Assembly (NCBI GenBank): GCA_016931115.1
Contig: JAFGFM010000038.1
Location: forward strand, 21,800-85,799
Reading direction: 5' to 3'
Length of the DNA: 64,000 nucleotides
Source: Deltaproteobacteria bacterium
GTDB lineage: Bacteria; Desulfobacterota; DSM-4660; Desulfatiglandales; HGW-15
This document shows, piece after piece, positions 44,500 through 52,924 of the stretch. A program made the position numbers and the translations under genes. The stretch's first letter is position 1. Every line of letters starts with the position of its first letter. The notes below the pieces were generated by a model, which worked only from the letters and a program-made list of their open reading frames with translations, was not told the DNA's origin and did no database searches.

Positions 44500-46716
44500 A
44501 TGAAATATATCCTGAAAATATTCAACGCCAGATTTTTAAGGGTTTCGGTTATCACTATCACCCTGCTTGCATTAACCTTTATATTGAAAAGCATCATCGA
44601 TATCAAACCCATACCACAAACCCTTATCCCTGATGCATCTGATATAAGAAGGGTTCGTGTGCTTGACCGGAACCATGAGCCACTTACTGTAACATATCAG
44701 AACGAATGGAATACACACGATTATGTGCCTTTGTATGAGATACCCGAATTTATACAGCAGATATTTATAATTGCCGAGGATAAAAGGTTTTTTCACCATT
44801 CAGGTATAGATCGGCTGGCGCGATTTAACGCAGCATGGCAGAATTTGAGGGCAATGGGTGGTGTGAGGGGCGCAAGCACCATAACCGAGCAGGTTATAAA
44901 GATGATCCATCCCAGGCCCAGGACAATCTGGTCAAGGTGGCTTGAGGGTATTGAGGCTGAGGTTCTAGAAAGGGGGTTTTCAAAGGCTGAGATACTGGAG
45001 TTTTACCTGAATGAAGTCCCTTATGCCTCTAACCGGAGAGGCATTGTACAGGCAGCACGATACTATTTTGACCGTGATATCGATACCCTGAGCAGGAAGG
45101 AGATGCTTGCCCTTGCTGCACTGGTGCGCGCCCCCTCCAGATTTGATATGCGGAGAGATCCAGGTAATATAAACGCGCCTGTAAAAAGGGTTGCATTGCT
45201 CGCTATAAAAAATGGCATACTAAATGAAAAGGAGGCAGCAGAGACCATCAAAGAGGAAATCAGGATTAAAGACACAGGCCTCCCTGTTGAGGCGGGCCAT
45301 TTTGTGGGGTTTATCCTTGATAACCCGGATAACCTTAATTATGTGAAAAAGGGGGAGCTCATCACAACCCTTGACTCATCTATCCAGAAGACAGCCAAGA
45401 CCATACTTGATAACCACATGGCAACCCTTTCAGATAAGGGGGTAAAGAACGGGGCTGTGCTTGTAGTGGATAATAGAACAAGGGAGATCAATGCATGGGT
45501 TGTTAATGGTACAAGATCAGCGGATGTTCAGGCCAGTTGGATAGATGCAGTAACAGCGCCCAGACAGCCAGGATCAACCCTGAAACCATTTGTCTATGCC
45601 CTTGCCCTTGAAAAGGGTTGGTCACCTGCGACTATTATTGATGATTCACCACTTTCTGAAGCAGTGGGTAACGGGCTACATGTCTACAACAATTACAGCA
45701 GGATACATTATGGCAACCTGCCTTTAAGACAGTGTCTGGGCAATTCACTTAACATCCCTGCATTAAAGACACTGATGTTTACAGGGGTAAAGAGTTTTCT
45801 TTTGTGCCTCAAAGATATTGGGATGCAGAGCCTTGAAAAGCAGCCTGATTTTTATGGTGATGGGCTTGTGCTTGGAAACGGGGAGATCACACTCTTTGAA
45901 CTGGTACAGGCATATGCAACCCTTGCATCTCAGGGGCTCTTTATGCCCCTAAAGATGATTTCGGATGAGATACCTGAAACAGGAGGGCGGGTAAGGGTAT
46001 TCTCCCCTGAAGCAGCATCCCTTATAGGAAACATTCTTTCCGATTCAAACGCGAGAAGGCTTGAGTTTGGTTCAGGTGGCGTACTTAATTTCCCTGTGCA
46101 GACAGCCGTAAAGACAGGTACCTCAAATGATTATCGTGACGCCTGGGCAGTGGGGTACACAGATGATTACACTGTTGGGGTATGGATGGGTAACCTGGAT
46201 AGAGCAGCAATGAATAAAATAACTGGGGCAAAGGGGCCGGCAATTGTGCTAAGATCTGTGTTCGCAGAACTTAACCGGAACAAAGAAACTAGGCCGCTTT
46301 ACCTGAGCCCAAAGCTTGTGCAGGCTGATGTATGCAGGGATACTGACCTGATGGATGATGGCAATTGCCTTACAGTGAGTGAATGGTTTATCCCCGGTTC
46401 AACACCTGACAAAACATCAACCTCAGAGGCTCCAAAAGAAGAGATTGTGGCGATGATCCAGCCATCACCCGGCCTCCTTTTGGCCATGGACCCGCGCATA
46501 CCTGATGATCATGAGGCATTCCTCTTCAGCCTCTCCGGGGTCAGGAATAGGTCAAAGGTTGAATGGTATGTAGATAATAATCTCACAGCAGTAACAGAAA
46601 CAGGGGATTATCTATGGCCCATGAGCCGGGGCGGGCACACTGTTTTGGCGAGGGTTATTGCTGCAGATGATAAAATTAAATCGGAAACACAGCCGGTAAC
46701 CTTTTTAGTAAAATAG
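44500..46716 (+). CDS. pbpC: Penicillin-binding protein 1C
   Basis: 738 aa from the ATG at 44500 (AGGAG seven bases upstream; the track start at 44479 has none). Single N-terminal membrane helix, GT51 glycosyltransferase domain ('IIAEDKRFFHHSGIDRLA', 'GASTITEQV', 'LNEVPYASNRRGI'), transpeptidase domain (SxxK in 'QPGSTLKPFVYAL', KTG in 'AVKTGTSNDYRDAWAVGY') and a C-terminal BiPBP domain ('VEWYVDNNLTAV'). It synthesises peptidoglycan and, with the upstream alpha-2-macroglobulin, is thought to repair the wall after protease attack. Confidence 0.93.
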   Translation: MKYILKIFNARFLRVSVITITLLALTFILKSIIDIKPIPQTLIPDASDIRRVRVLDRNHEPLTVTYQNEWNTHDYVPLYEIPEFIQQIFIIAEDKRFFHHSGIDRLARFNAAWQNLRAMGGVRGASTITEQVIKMIHPRPRTIWSRWLEGIEAEVLERGFSKAEILEFYLNEVPYASNRRGIVQAARYYFDRDIDTLSRKEMLALAALVRAPSRFDMRRDPGNINAPVKRVALLAIKNGILNEKEAAETIKEEIRIKDTGLPVEAGHFVGFILDNPDNLNYVKKGELITTLDSSIQKTAKTILDNHMATLSDKGVKNGAVLVVDNRTREINAWVVNGTRSADVQASWIDAVTAPRQPGSTLKPFVYALALEKGWSPATIIDDSPLSEAVGNGLHVYNNYSRIHYGNLPLRQCLGNSLNIPALKTLMFTGVKSFLLCLKDIGMQSLEKQPDFYGDGLVLGNGEITLFELVQAYATLASQGLFMPLKMISDEIPETGGRVRVFSPEAASLIGNILSDSNARRLEFGSGGVLNFPVQTAVKTGTSNDYRDAWAVGYTDDYTVGVWMGNLDRAAMNKITGAKGPAIVLRSVFAELNRNKETRPLYLSPKLVQADVCRDTDLMDDGNCLTVSEWFIPGSTPDKTSTSEAPKEEIVAMIQPSPGLLLAMDPRIPDDHEAFLFSLSGVRNRSKVEWYVDNNLTAVTETGDYLWPMSRGGHTVLARVIAADDKIKSETQPVTFLVK

Positions 46717-46774
46717 ACAAATAAATAGTTATCCAGAGTGATTGAGTCGCTATAAGGTTGATGACCAATATTTC

Positions 46775-46804
46775 TGTAGGGGCAGGCCTATGTGCCTGCC
46801 CTAA
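46775..46804. repeat. Palindromic repeat (TGTAGGGGCAGGC)
   Basis: TGTAGGGGCAGGC is followed by the partly complementary TGCCTGCCCT within 30 bases. It lies 60 bases after the pbpC stop and belongs to the same style of palindrome as those at 48335 and 51021, though slightly degenerate. The rest of the 296-base gap (46717-47012) holds no gene. Confidence 0.55.
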
Positions 46805-47012
46805 GGTGTGGGGATATTGAGGAAATGTTTCGCAAGGACTGGGGTTGCCCTTATAAAGGTATGACCAGAGAAAAATTCTGACCCCAGGTTTATGCATGTT
46901 ACATAAGATGACATTAAAAAATTTCTCCCACGAAAATTCAGGAAAACACATGGTCAGGGTTTATCCCCGACCGAGTCATTGAATATCGATTAACATTGGG
47001 GGGTAAAACAAT

Positions 47013-47693
47013 ATGAAAAAAATCATATTAAATATTTTGATACTGTTACTATCCACTTCATTTGTATACTCAGAGGATAAAGAGGATTGTAAAATCCTAT
47101 TCGAAGAATTGTATGAATACACAAAAAAAGAGGTCATATCTGGCATTGATTTAAGCAAGTGCAGGGATGTTGTAAAGCAGTTAAAATCATTCGGTTACTA
47201 TGAGGATATAATAGTAAAAGATGATGGTTCATCTGAGGAGTATGAACTGGCATACTTATATGCAGTTATATGTGAGAAAACACAGCCTGATCTCGGTATA
47301 CCAGCCTTTATTGAGCATCTTAAGGACAGCAGTAATTCGGCATCAGAATTGCTGTCTACCTCTTTTGAAAGTTTATTCAGGCTACATCCCGAAATGGTAA
47401 TGGATGAAATACAAAAACAGGATAAAACTACACAGGATTATCTCCTGCAAAAATTATATTGGGGCTTTTTAAACAATGAAGACAGTGAAATAGTCGAAAC
47501 TATAGATGGGAAAACAGAATTAAAAAAATATATTTTGAATGCAACGAATTATGAAGATACTTTTTATAAAGTATACCCTGTGTTAAAGGAAAAACATGAT
47601 AAATATAAAAGATCCATAGAATATATCTTTGAAAACTGCAGATCATATTTTAAGTGGGCTGAAGAAAACCAAAAAGAGTCTGAGAAGAAATGA
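47013..47693 (+). CDS. Exported helical hypothetical protein
   Basis: 226 aa with signal peptide ('ILNILILLLSTSFVYS'). The mature protein is all-helical, acidic and lysine-rich, with two early cysteines ('EDCKILFEELYEY', 'LSKCRDVVKQ') that could form a disulfide. No family recognised. GGGGGG precedes the ATG. Base composition is noticeably AT-richer than the pbpC gene upstream, which together with the NUDIX and GH25 genes suggests a separate origin. Confidence 0.6.
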   Translation: MKKIILNILILLLSTSFVYSEDKEDCKILFEELYEYTKKEVISGIDLSKCRDVVKQLKSFGYYEDIIVKDDGSSEEYELAYLYAVICEKTQPDLGIPAFIEHLKDSSNSASELLSTSFESLFRLHPEMVMDEIQKQDKTTQDYLLQKLYWGFLNNEDSEIVETIDGKTELKKYILNATNYEDTFYKVYPVLKEKHDKYKRSIEYIFENCRSYFKWAEENQKESEKK

Positions 47694-47824
47694 CGATAAT
47701 ATTTTAGACTCAATCTTTTCTGGAAAAATAAATCATTTTTCGCTGTTATTTCATTTTATATTCATAATGTTTTCATACAAGAGGATTAAAATTCTTCCAA
47801 ACACTCAATAACAGGGAGAATGAT

Positions 47825-48313
47825 ATGAAAACAATGAACGCAGTGAATGATTCCTATATCGGTCAAATTCGGGTTCAATATGGTTCTGATACGCTTATTG
47901 CCCCTGGCGTAAGGATTATAATAAGAGATCATGCCGGAAAGATCCTGCTGGTCAAAAGAACAGCAACAAATAAATGGGAAATTCCTGCTGGCTCTGTTGA
48001 GACGGATGAAAGTATACTGGAGGCAGCCAGGCATGAGGTGTTTGACATAACAGGTCTGAGTGTCGGCCAATTAAAACCCTTTGCATATTATTCCGACCCT
48101 GTATATCAACTGGAATGTGAGGGCGGGGAAAAGGTCCAGCAATATATAATGGCCTTTATCACAGAGGATTACTCAGGGGAGCTGTTAAAATCGACTGAGG
48201 GGATATCTGATATGGGCTTTTATTTTTTAAATAATTTGCCTGAGATAGCTGATGCCCATATTGAAACTATACATGATCTGTTCAGGTATCAGGGGGCGAT
48301 TATTTTGAAATAG
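47825..48313 (+). CDS. NUDIX-domain protein with degenerate box
   Basis: 162 aa. The fold reads as NUDIX ('GVRIIIRDHAGKILLVKR', 'WEIPAGSVETDES', 'EVFDITGL'). However, the catalytic box has His for the expected Arg, and Asp and Ile where the two metal-binding Glu residues of REUxEE belong. It may be inactive, sensory, or act on an unusual substrate. GGGAGAATGAT lies ahead of the ATG. Single-gene transcript ending in the palindrome at 48335. Confidence 0.75.
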   Translation: MKTMNAVNDSYIGQIRVQYGSDTLIAPGVRIIIRDHAGKILLVKRTATNKWEIPAGSVETDESILEAARHEVFDITGLSVGQLKPFAYYSDPVYQLECEGGEKVQQYIMAFITEDYSGELLKSTEGISDMGFYFLNNLPEIADAHIETIHDLFRYQGAIILK

Positions 48314-48334
48314 GGGTTCATCATAAGCGAAAAG

Positions 48335-48362
48335 GTAGGGGCGAAAAATTTTTCGCCCCTAC
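48335..48362. terminator. Palindromic repeat/terminator (GTAGGGGCGAAAA)
   Basis: A perfect 28-base palindrome with half GTAGGGGCGAAAAA, 22 bases after the NUDIX-like stop. Member of the family listed in the findings. Confidence 0.75.
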
Positions 48363-48495
48363 AGGAGTTCCCTAAAAAAATAAACTCGTATTATGCACGA
48401 ATCATTTTTGGTTTTTAAAACCAGCACCAGAGGTGCGGAATATTAATAGAATGAAGGATATGAAATAATTATTAGCTCCAGCGAAGCGAAAAATT

Positions 48496-49230
48496 ATGAA
48501 AATAATATCAGCCATAATTGTTATTGTAGTTCTCACTACAGCGGCTCTTTTATATATGCATGGCTACTGGCATTTTAATTATCCGAGCAAAAATAAGTAT
48601 CCAGTAAGGGGTATTGATGTTTCTCATCATCAGGGTAAAATTGACTGGAAGAAGGTTAAGGAACAAGAGATACATTTTGCTTTTATAAAGGCCACAGAGG
48701 GAAGCAGCCATAAAGATACTAAATTTATTCAAAACTGGGGTGGTGCCACAAATGCAGGTTTAATAAAAGGCGCATATCACTATTTTTCATTCTGTAAACC
48801 AGGGATAGAACAGGCGCAAAATTATATAAATACTGTGCCGATAGACAGCAGTTCCTTACCCCCGGTTATCGACTTTGAATTTGTTGGCAATTGTAAGAAT
48901 AGACCTGAAAAGGATGCGATCGTTAAAGAGTTGTTATGGTTCATCAGAGAGGTGGAAGAAAAATATCATAAAACTCCTATAATATATGTCACCTATGATT
49001 CATATAATCATTTTTTAAAAGGAGAATCCCTCGATTACCCTATATGGATCAGAGATATATTTTCCCGACCCGACATGCCTGAAGGCAAAAACTGGACATT
49101 CTGGCAATATACAAATCGTGGAAGAGTAAAAGGTATAAATGGCCCCGTGGACTTAAATGTTTTTAATGATGTTAATTTATCTGATCAAATGATCGGAACA
49201 TGCTGTTCGGGGGATATTAAACACCCATAA
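48496..49230 (+). CDS. GH25 family lysozyme (membrane-anchored)
   Basis: 244 aa. N-terminal membrane anchor or uncleaved signal ('IISAIIVIVVLTTAALLYM'), then a GH25 muramidase barrel: 'GIDVSHHQGKIDW' with the catalytic Asp, 'FAFIKATEGSS', 'GAYHYFSF', and the catalytic 'PPVIDFEFVG' (DxE). 'FWQYTNRGRVKGI' and 'GPVDLNVFN' complete the family pattern. It cleaves peptidoglycan between MurNAc and GlcNAc, probably in the periplasm. The ribosome-binding site is weak. AT-rich like its neighbours. Confidence 0.92.
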   Translation: MKIISAIIVIVVLTTAALLYMHGYWHFNYPSKNKYPVRGIDVSHHQGKIDWKKVKEQEIHFAFIKATEGSSHKDTKFIQNWGGATNAGLIKGAYHYFSFCKPGIEQAQNYINTVPIDSSSLPPVIDFEFVGNCKNRPEKDAIVKELLWFIREVEEKYHKTPIIYVTYDSYNHFLKGESLDYPIWIRDIFSRPDMPEGKNWTFWQYTNRGRVKGINGPVDLNVFNDVNLSDQMIGTCCSGDIKHP

Positions 49231-49231
49231 G

Positions 49232-49284
49232 GGTAAAGCCTTATTGCTAAACATTATCAACAAGTTCAATTGTGTGGCTTTACC
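49232..49284 (+). terminator. Possible long-loop terminator
   Basis: GGTAAAGCC (49232-49240) pairs perfectly with GGCTTTACC (49276-49284) across a 35-base loop, followed by TTTATTTT. It begins two bases after the lysozyme stop. The long loop weakens the call. Confidence 0.4.
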
Positions 49285-49425
49285 TTTATTTTGAATTATC
49301 TTTTTGCATAATCTATGCAAGTCTTTTTATTGTATTAAAATTAATTTCATTTTGATAAAAAACAGAATGTAGACAGGTTGCTATTTTTACTTAAAGTCAT
49401 TTAATTTCATATTAAGGAAATAATA

Positions 49426-50049
49426 ATGAATCGATTTAAGACATTTCTTAAAAATACTATCATAGGCGGGCTTCTAGTTATGCTCCCGGCAGGGTTGCTT
49501 CTGCTTGTAATTTCCTGGATTTTCGGGCTTATACGCAGGGCCATAAGCCCTATAACTATTATTGTCATGGAAAAATCTCCTGCCCAGGGGATGGTCGCTG
49601 ATGTGCTTGTAATTGCGGTGCTTATCTTATTATGTTTCGCAGTAGGTGTTATTGTAAGGACAAAGGTCGGCAAATGGCTGCATACCTCGCTCGAGGCAAA
49701 TTTACTGGCAAAGGCCCCGGGATACAGGCTTATCAAGGAGACAATATTCCAGTTTCTGGGCAAAAAGAGGTCTCCATTTTCATCTGTTGCGCTGGTTCAA
49801 CTCTTTGACAGTGAGACCCTTGTAACAGCCTTTATTACTGATGAACATGAAGACACCGCCATCTGCACGGTATTTGTTCCCACAGGGCCTAACCCCACCT
49901 CAGGACTAATATATCATGTGCCCAAGGGTAAGGTTTATCCGGTCAAGGTATCTATTGAAGATGCCATGAGATCAATAATAAGCTGCGGGGCAGGCTCATC
50001 AACTATTGTTGCGGCCAGAAGATCATGCCTGAAAGATGATCCTCTGTAA
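49426..50049 (+). CDS. DUF502-family membrane protein
   Basis: 207 aa. Two transmembrane helices near the N-terminus ('IIGGLLVMLPAGLLLLVISWIF', 'VLVIAVLILLCFAVGVIV'), then a soluble domain with the family signature 'APGYRLIKETIFQFLG', 'VQLFDSETLVTAFITDE' and 'FVPTGPNPTSGLIYHVP'. DUF502 is widespread and uncharacterised. The C-terminus ends in a disordered basic tail. AAGGA precedes the ATG. A lipoprotein gene follows after 31 bases. Confidence 0.9.
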   Translation: MNRFKTFLKNTIIGGLLVMLPAGLLLLVISWIFGLIRRAISPITIIVMEKSPAQGMVADVLVIAVLILLCFAVGVIVRTKVGKWLHTSLEANLLAKAPGYRLIKETIFQFLGKKRSPFSSVALVQLFDSETLVTAFITDEHEDTAICTVFVPTGPNPTSGLIYHVPKGKVYPVKVSIEDAMRSIISCGAGSSTIVAARRSCLKDDPL

Positions 50050-50080
50050 TAAACAGACTTTTTATCACACAGGAGTTCAT

Positions 50081-51022
50081 ATGAAAGTACTATTCGGTCT
50101 AGGAAAAATATTGTTTATCGCTCTCCTTTTCATATCTTTTACAGCATCATGTGCTCATGTGGAGACAAAGGAAAATGTTGCTGATGTTAAAAAGGTAGGG
50201 TCGATCACCGAAAGTTATCTTGGTGAGGTAAGCGGAATAGCCATGTCCCTTTACAGAGAGGATGTGTTCTGGGTATTGAATGACAGCGGTAACAGCGCCT
50301 CTGTATATGCCATAAGAGAGGATGGAAAACCTGTGGGCATTGTAAATATTGAAGGGGTTACAAATAATGACTGGGAGGATATTGCCACCTTTGAGTTTGA
50401 AGGGAAGCCATATATAGTTATTGCCGATGTGGGGGATAATTTTGCCAAACGCAGCAAATGTTTTCTCTTTTTTATAGAGGAGCCTGATACAAATAAGATC
50501 AAAATGGGTGACCCTATCACCCTTAAGCCATCATGGAGCATCACCTTTACATATGAGGACGGCCCGCGTGACTGTGAATCGGTTGCAGTGGATACAGTAA
50601 CAGGTAAGATCCTGCTTTTAAGCAAAAGAGATACCCCCCCTGTGTTATATGAACTCCCACTGACAACTAAAACTGAAAAAAATTCTGTTGCAAAAAGGGT
50701 TACTGTAATAAAACCCCTGCCACAAAAGAGCCAGGGGATAAGTGATTTTTTAAGCATGTCCAATATGACGACCGCAATGGACATCTCTGCTGACGGCCTT
50801 AATGCGGTTGTTTTGACCTATGCAGGCGCTTACCTGTACCGGAAAGAAAAAGATGAAGAATGGGGCAAGGCATTTTCAGGTACCCCGGTGTATATTACCC
50901 TGCCTGTGATGCAACAGTCAGAATCCGTATGTTTTGGGAAGGATGCCTCAACCATATTTGTTACATCAGAGCAAACAGAGCAGCTCCCTTCCCCTTTGTA
51001 CAGGGTAGAGCTAAAGAAATAA
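50081..51022 (+). CDS. Beta-propeller lipoprotein (SdiA-regulated/phytase-like)
   Basis: 313 aa from the ATG at 50081, chosen because AGGAG lies at 50071 and the signal begins here; the track ORF starts 45 bases upstream inside the preceding gene. Lipobox 'FTASC' near residue 24. The body has the 'VSGIAMSLYREDVFWVLNDSGNS' and 'NDWEDIATFEFEGKPYIVIAD' motifs of a beta-propeller family often annotated as SdiA-regulated or esterase-like phytase. Substrate unknown. The stop lies inside the hairpin at 51021. Confidence 0.8.
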   Translation: MKVLFGLGKILFIALLFISFTASCAHVETKENVADVKKVGSITESYLGEVSGIAMSLYREDVFWVLNDSGNSASVYAIREDGKPVGIVNIEGVTNNDWEDIATFEFEGKPYIVIADVGDNFAKRSKCFLFFIEEPDTNKIKMGDPITLKPSWSITFTYEDGPRDCESVAVDTVTGKILLLSKRDTPPVLYELPLTTKTEKNSVAKRVTVIKPLPQKSQGISDFLSMSNMTTAMDISADGLNAVVLTYAGAYLYRKEKDEEWGKAFSGTPVYITLPVMQQSESVCFGKDASTIFVTSEQTEQLPSPLYRVELKK

Positions 51023-51060
51023 AACTGTAGGGGCGAAAAATAATTTGCCCCTACAGTTTT
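51021..51060. terminator. Palindromic repeat/terminator overlapping a stop codon
   Basis: Arms AAAACTGTAGGGGC and GCCCCTACAGTTTT pair perfectly over 14 bases around a 12-base loop. The stop codon of the beta-propeller gene ends at 51022, inside the left arm. This is the strongest terminator of the family here. Confidence 0.8.
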
Positions 51061-51110
51061 CACATTTCCTGTTCTTTTACAAAGTTGAGCCCTGTACCTA
51101 ACCGCTAGTG

Positions 51111-51533
51111 TTATGATGAAATTGCGCTTTCATTAATGACTATATCGGTTTTTGGGCAAACAGCATGGAGTAGTTCATTAAGTTTTTCAACACTGGGTAC
51201 TGACCGGCCTTGCTCATATCGGGCATATGAATTACGTGATTTTGTACCTAACCGGTTAGAAACCTGGGAAAGAGAAAGTCCACTTGTCTCACGCTTTCGT
51301 TGCAACAGTAAAGATATCATATATTTTGATTCAGATGACCCCACTTCAAAATTATCTTTTTCTGTTTTATATAGTTCGATATTGAAGCCCTCTTTATTAA
51401 CCATTGTTTTAAGCATATCAATGACCATCTCGTATGCCTCTTTTTTTGTTCTACCCTGTGTTATTAAATCGAGAATTGGTATTTCTGCCAGCCAATACTT
51501 ACCATTTTTATATACTTTCCCTGAAAATCTCAT
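51111..51533 (-). CDS. hicB: HicB antitoxin with C-terminal XRE helix-turn-helix
   Basis: 140 aa. N-terminal HicB fold ('GKYWLAEIPILDLITQGRTKKEAYE') and a C-terminal XRE-type DNA-binding domain ('RETSGLSLSQVSNRLGTKSR', 'YARYEQGRSVPSVEKL'). It neutralises HicA and represses the operon. The ATG overlaps the hicA stop (ATGA). The perfect palindrome at 51736 is the likely operator. Unlike the HicB-like gene at position 27, this one carries its own DNA-binding domain. Confidence 0.9.
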   Translation of the reverse strand: MRFSGKVYKNGKYWLAEIPILDLITQGRTKKEAYEMVIDMLKTMVNKEGFNIELYKTEKDNFEVGSSESKYMISLLLQRKRETSGLSLSQVSNRLGTKSRNSYARYEQGRSVPSVEKLNELLHAVCPKTDIVINESAISS

Positions 51534-51712
51534 TGTTGCACTCCCATTTTTGCTTTACGTAAAATCGAATGAGCCAATTTATCATTAATATCGTTATGTC
51601 TCGGAATGGGCTCCTGCCTGTGTCCATCTGTCCACACATCGTGGCTACCACCATGTCTAAGAAACCACCAGCCAAGCCTTTTCAGCTCATTCTCAAGTTT
51701 ATTCCTCTTCAT
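51530..51712 (-). CDS. hicA: HicA mRNA interferase toxin
   Basis: 60 aa from the ATG at 51712. 'KRLGWWFLRHGGSHDVWTDG' carries the catalytic histidine, and 'EPIPRHNDINDKLAHSILRKA' is the usual C-terminus. The track ORF starts at 51748, but that start would fall inside the operator palindrome, and HicA proteins begin at 'MKRNKLENEL'. First gene of the hicA-hicB operon. Confidence 0.9.
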   Translation of the reverse strand: MKRNKLENELKRLGWWFLRHGGSHDVWTDGHRQEPIPRHNDINDKLAHSILRKAKMGVQQ

Positions 51713-51735
51713 ATCGGCAACTGTACACCAATTTG

Positions 51736-51755
51736 TGTCCACTTTCAAGTGGACA
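51736..51755 (-). promoter_or_regulatory. Perfect palindromic operator of hicAB
   Basis: TGTCCACTTTCAAGTGGACA: 9-base arms around a 2-base centre, about 24-43 bases upstream of the hicA ATG. HicB-type XRE antitoxins bind such palindromes near the promoter. The site argues against the longer hicA reading. Confidence 0.75.
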
Positions 51756-51813
51756 TTTCTAATTTCTTCAATACATTTATCTGCCCCAATTTACAGGCAA
51801 TCCGGGGTGTGCC

Positions 51814-52665
51814 TTATTTTATAATCCCCCATCTTTTAAACAGAAGGGTGTAGAATTTTGGTTGTTCGAAATCCGCCTGCATCAGTTTGGTTAAATGGAC
51901 ATACCCGAGCTTGATCTCATCATAGTGCCTCAACCCTTCCACCAGTATCCTGACTTTATCTTTTGTCAGCGAGAAAATAATTTTATTTTCATCAGTCAAT
52001 GCCCGCTCCTGTTCACCCGGATCAGGGATAGTAATCATATAGCTTTGTTTACCCTCAATTAGAGGAACCAGGGAATAGATACAGGAGTCTATTGGATCAA
52101 ATTCAGAGGTCACATGGACCCCTTCCTTGTATTTTATCGCCATCAGTATGTTTCTCAGCTGGGCGTTGTTTGAATAGATAAAAACCACATCCGGCTCAAA
52201 GGTGGTATTTCTCAGGGGCGCTGTGAGGCACCCGATATATTTTCCGGCTTCAAAGCATGGGAATGTCATATTCTTTGCCTGTTCAGGCTTTTCAAGAAAA
52301 TGGCCTAAGAATTTTGACCCCGTGCCGCCCAGGGCCTCCTTAATTTCCGGATCATCATCGAATTGAGGGTTATATAGGCCCCCTCTTTTGAAAAAGTCAG
52401 GCTGCTCGACCAGACCATAACCGATGACCGGGGCATAGCACCAGTGGTCTTCTTTCAGCATTGCCACAGTTCTGCCCTCGCGTCGTGTCAGCGAGAAGGC
52501 CTGACATTGAGCAATATGCTGATTGCGATCCCTTTTTGGTCTTACAGCCTCTGAAGGAATCTCTTCTTCCTTCTGGATCATTTTTACCGCAACAGTGAAA
52601 GAATCCAGCCTCAAAATATCTTCAATCTCTTTACCATAACCTCTGTATTTTTGAATTGCAGACAA
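51814..52665 (-). CDS. Cytoplasmic DUF169-family protein
   Basis: 283 aa, no signal peptide. Same DUF169/COG2043 layout as the Tat-exported paralogue: 'FTVAVKMIQKEEEIPSEAVR', 'HIAQCQAFSLTRREGRTVAM', 'DHWCYAPVIGYG', 'FEAGKYIGCLTAPLR', 'IPDPGEQERAL' and 'FEQPKFYTLLFKRWG'. It has an extra segment around residues 90-125 ('PDFFKRGGLYNPQFDDD') absent from the exported copy. The conserved Cys residues in AQCQAF and HWC are retained. GGGAG precedes the ATG. Function unknown. Confidence 0.88.
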   Translation of the reverse strand: MSAIQKYRGYGKEIEDILRLDSFTVAVKMIQKEEEIPSEAVRPKRDRNQHIAQCQAFSLTRREGRTVAMLKEDHWCYAPVIGYGLVEQPDFFKRGGLYNPQFDDDPEIKEALGGTGSKFLGHFLEKPEQAKNMTFPCFEAGKYIGCLTAPLRNTTFEPDVVFIYSNNAQLRNILMAIKYKEGVHVTSEFDPIDSCIYSLVPLIEGKQSYMITIPDPGEQERALTDENKIIFSLTKDKVRILVEGLRHYDEIKLGYVHLTKLMQADFEQPKFYTLLFKRWGIIK

Positions 52666-52770
52666 TTTTCAATTCTCCCTTTACTTACATGGTGGATTGA
52701 ATCCGGTTGTTCCTGGCATTGTTTTATCTTACTCATGCTGTTTTTATATATCAACTTATTTTGGCCCCAT

Positions 52771-52880
52771 GTGGGGCGAATAATTATTCGCCCCTACAGT
52801 TTTAAGGGCATCTTTCCTATAAGGTAGGAGAGGCTGTTAAGAATTTCTGCCTGATTTTACCTTCAAACACCCCATAGAAA
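52771..52880. repeat. Extended palindromic repeat, copy 1 (with TATAAGGTAGGAGAGGC tail)
   Basis: Palindrome GTGGGGCGAATAATTATTCGCCCCTAC (52771-52797) in parts, followed by TTTCCTATAAGGTAGGAGA and GGCTGTTAAGAATT. The tail is shared with the copies at 56215 and 59734. It lies just beyond the 3' end of the RCC1 gene. The remainder of 52666-52924 holds no gene. Confidence 0.75.
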
Positions 52881-52924
52881 AGGTGATAAAAAGGGGCAAC
52901 CCTCTACCACCTATAATATTTCTA

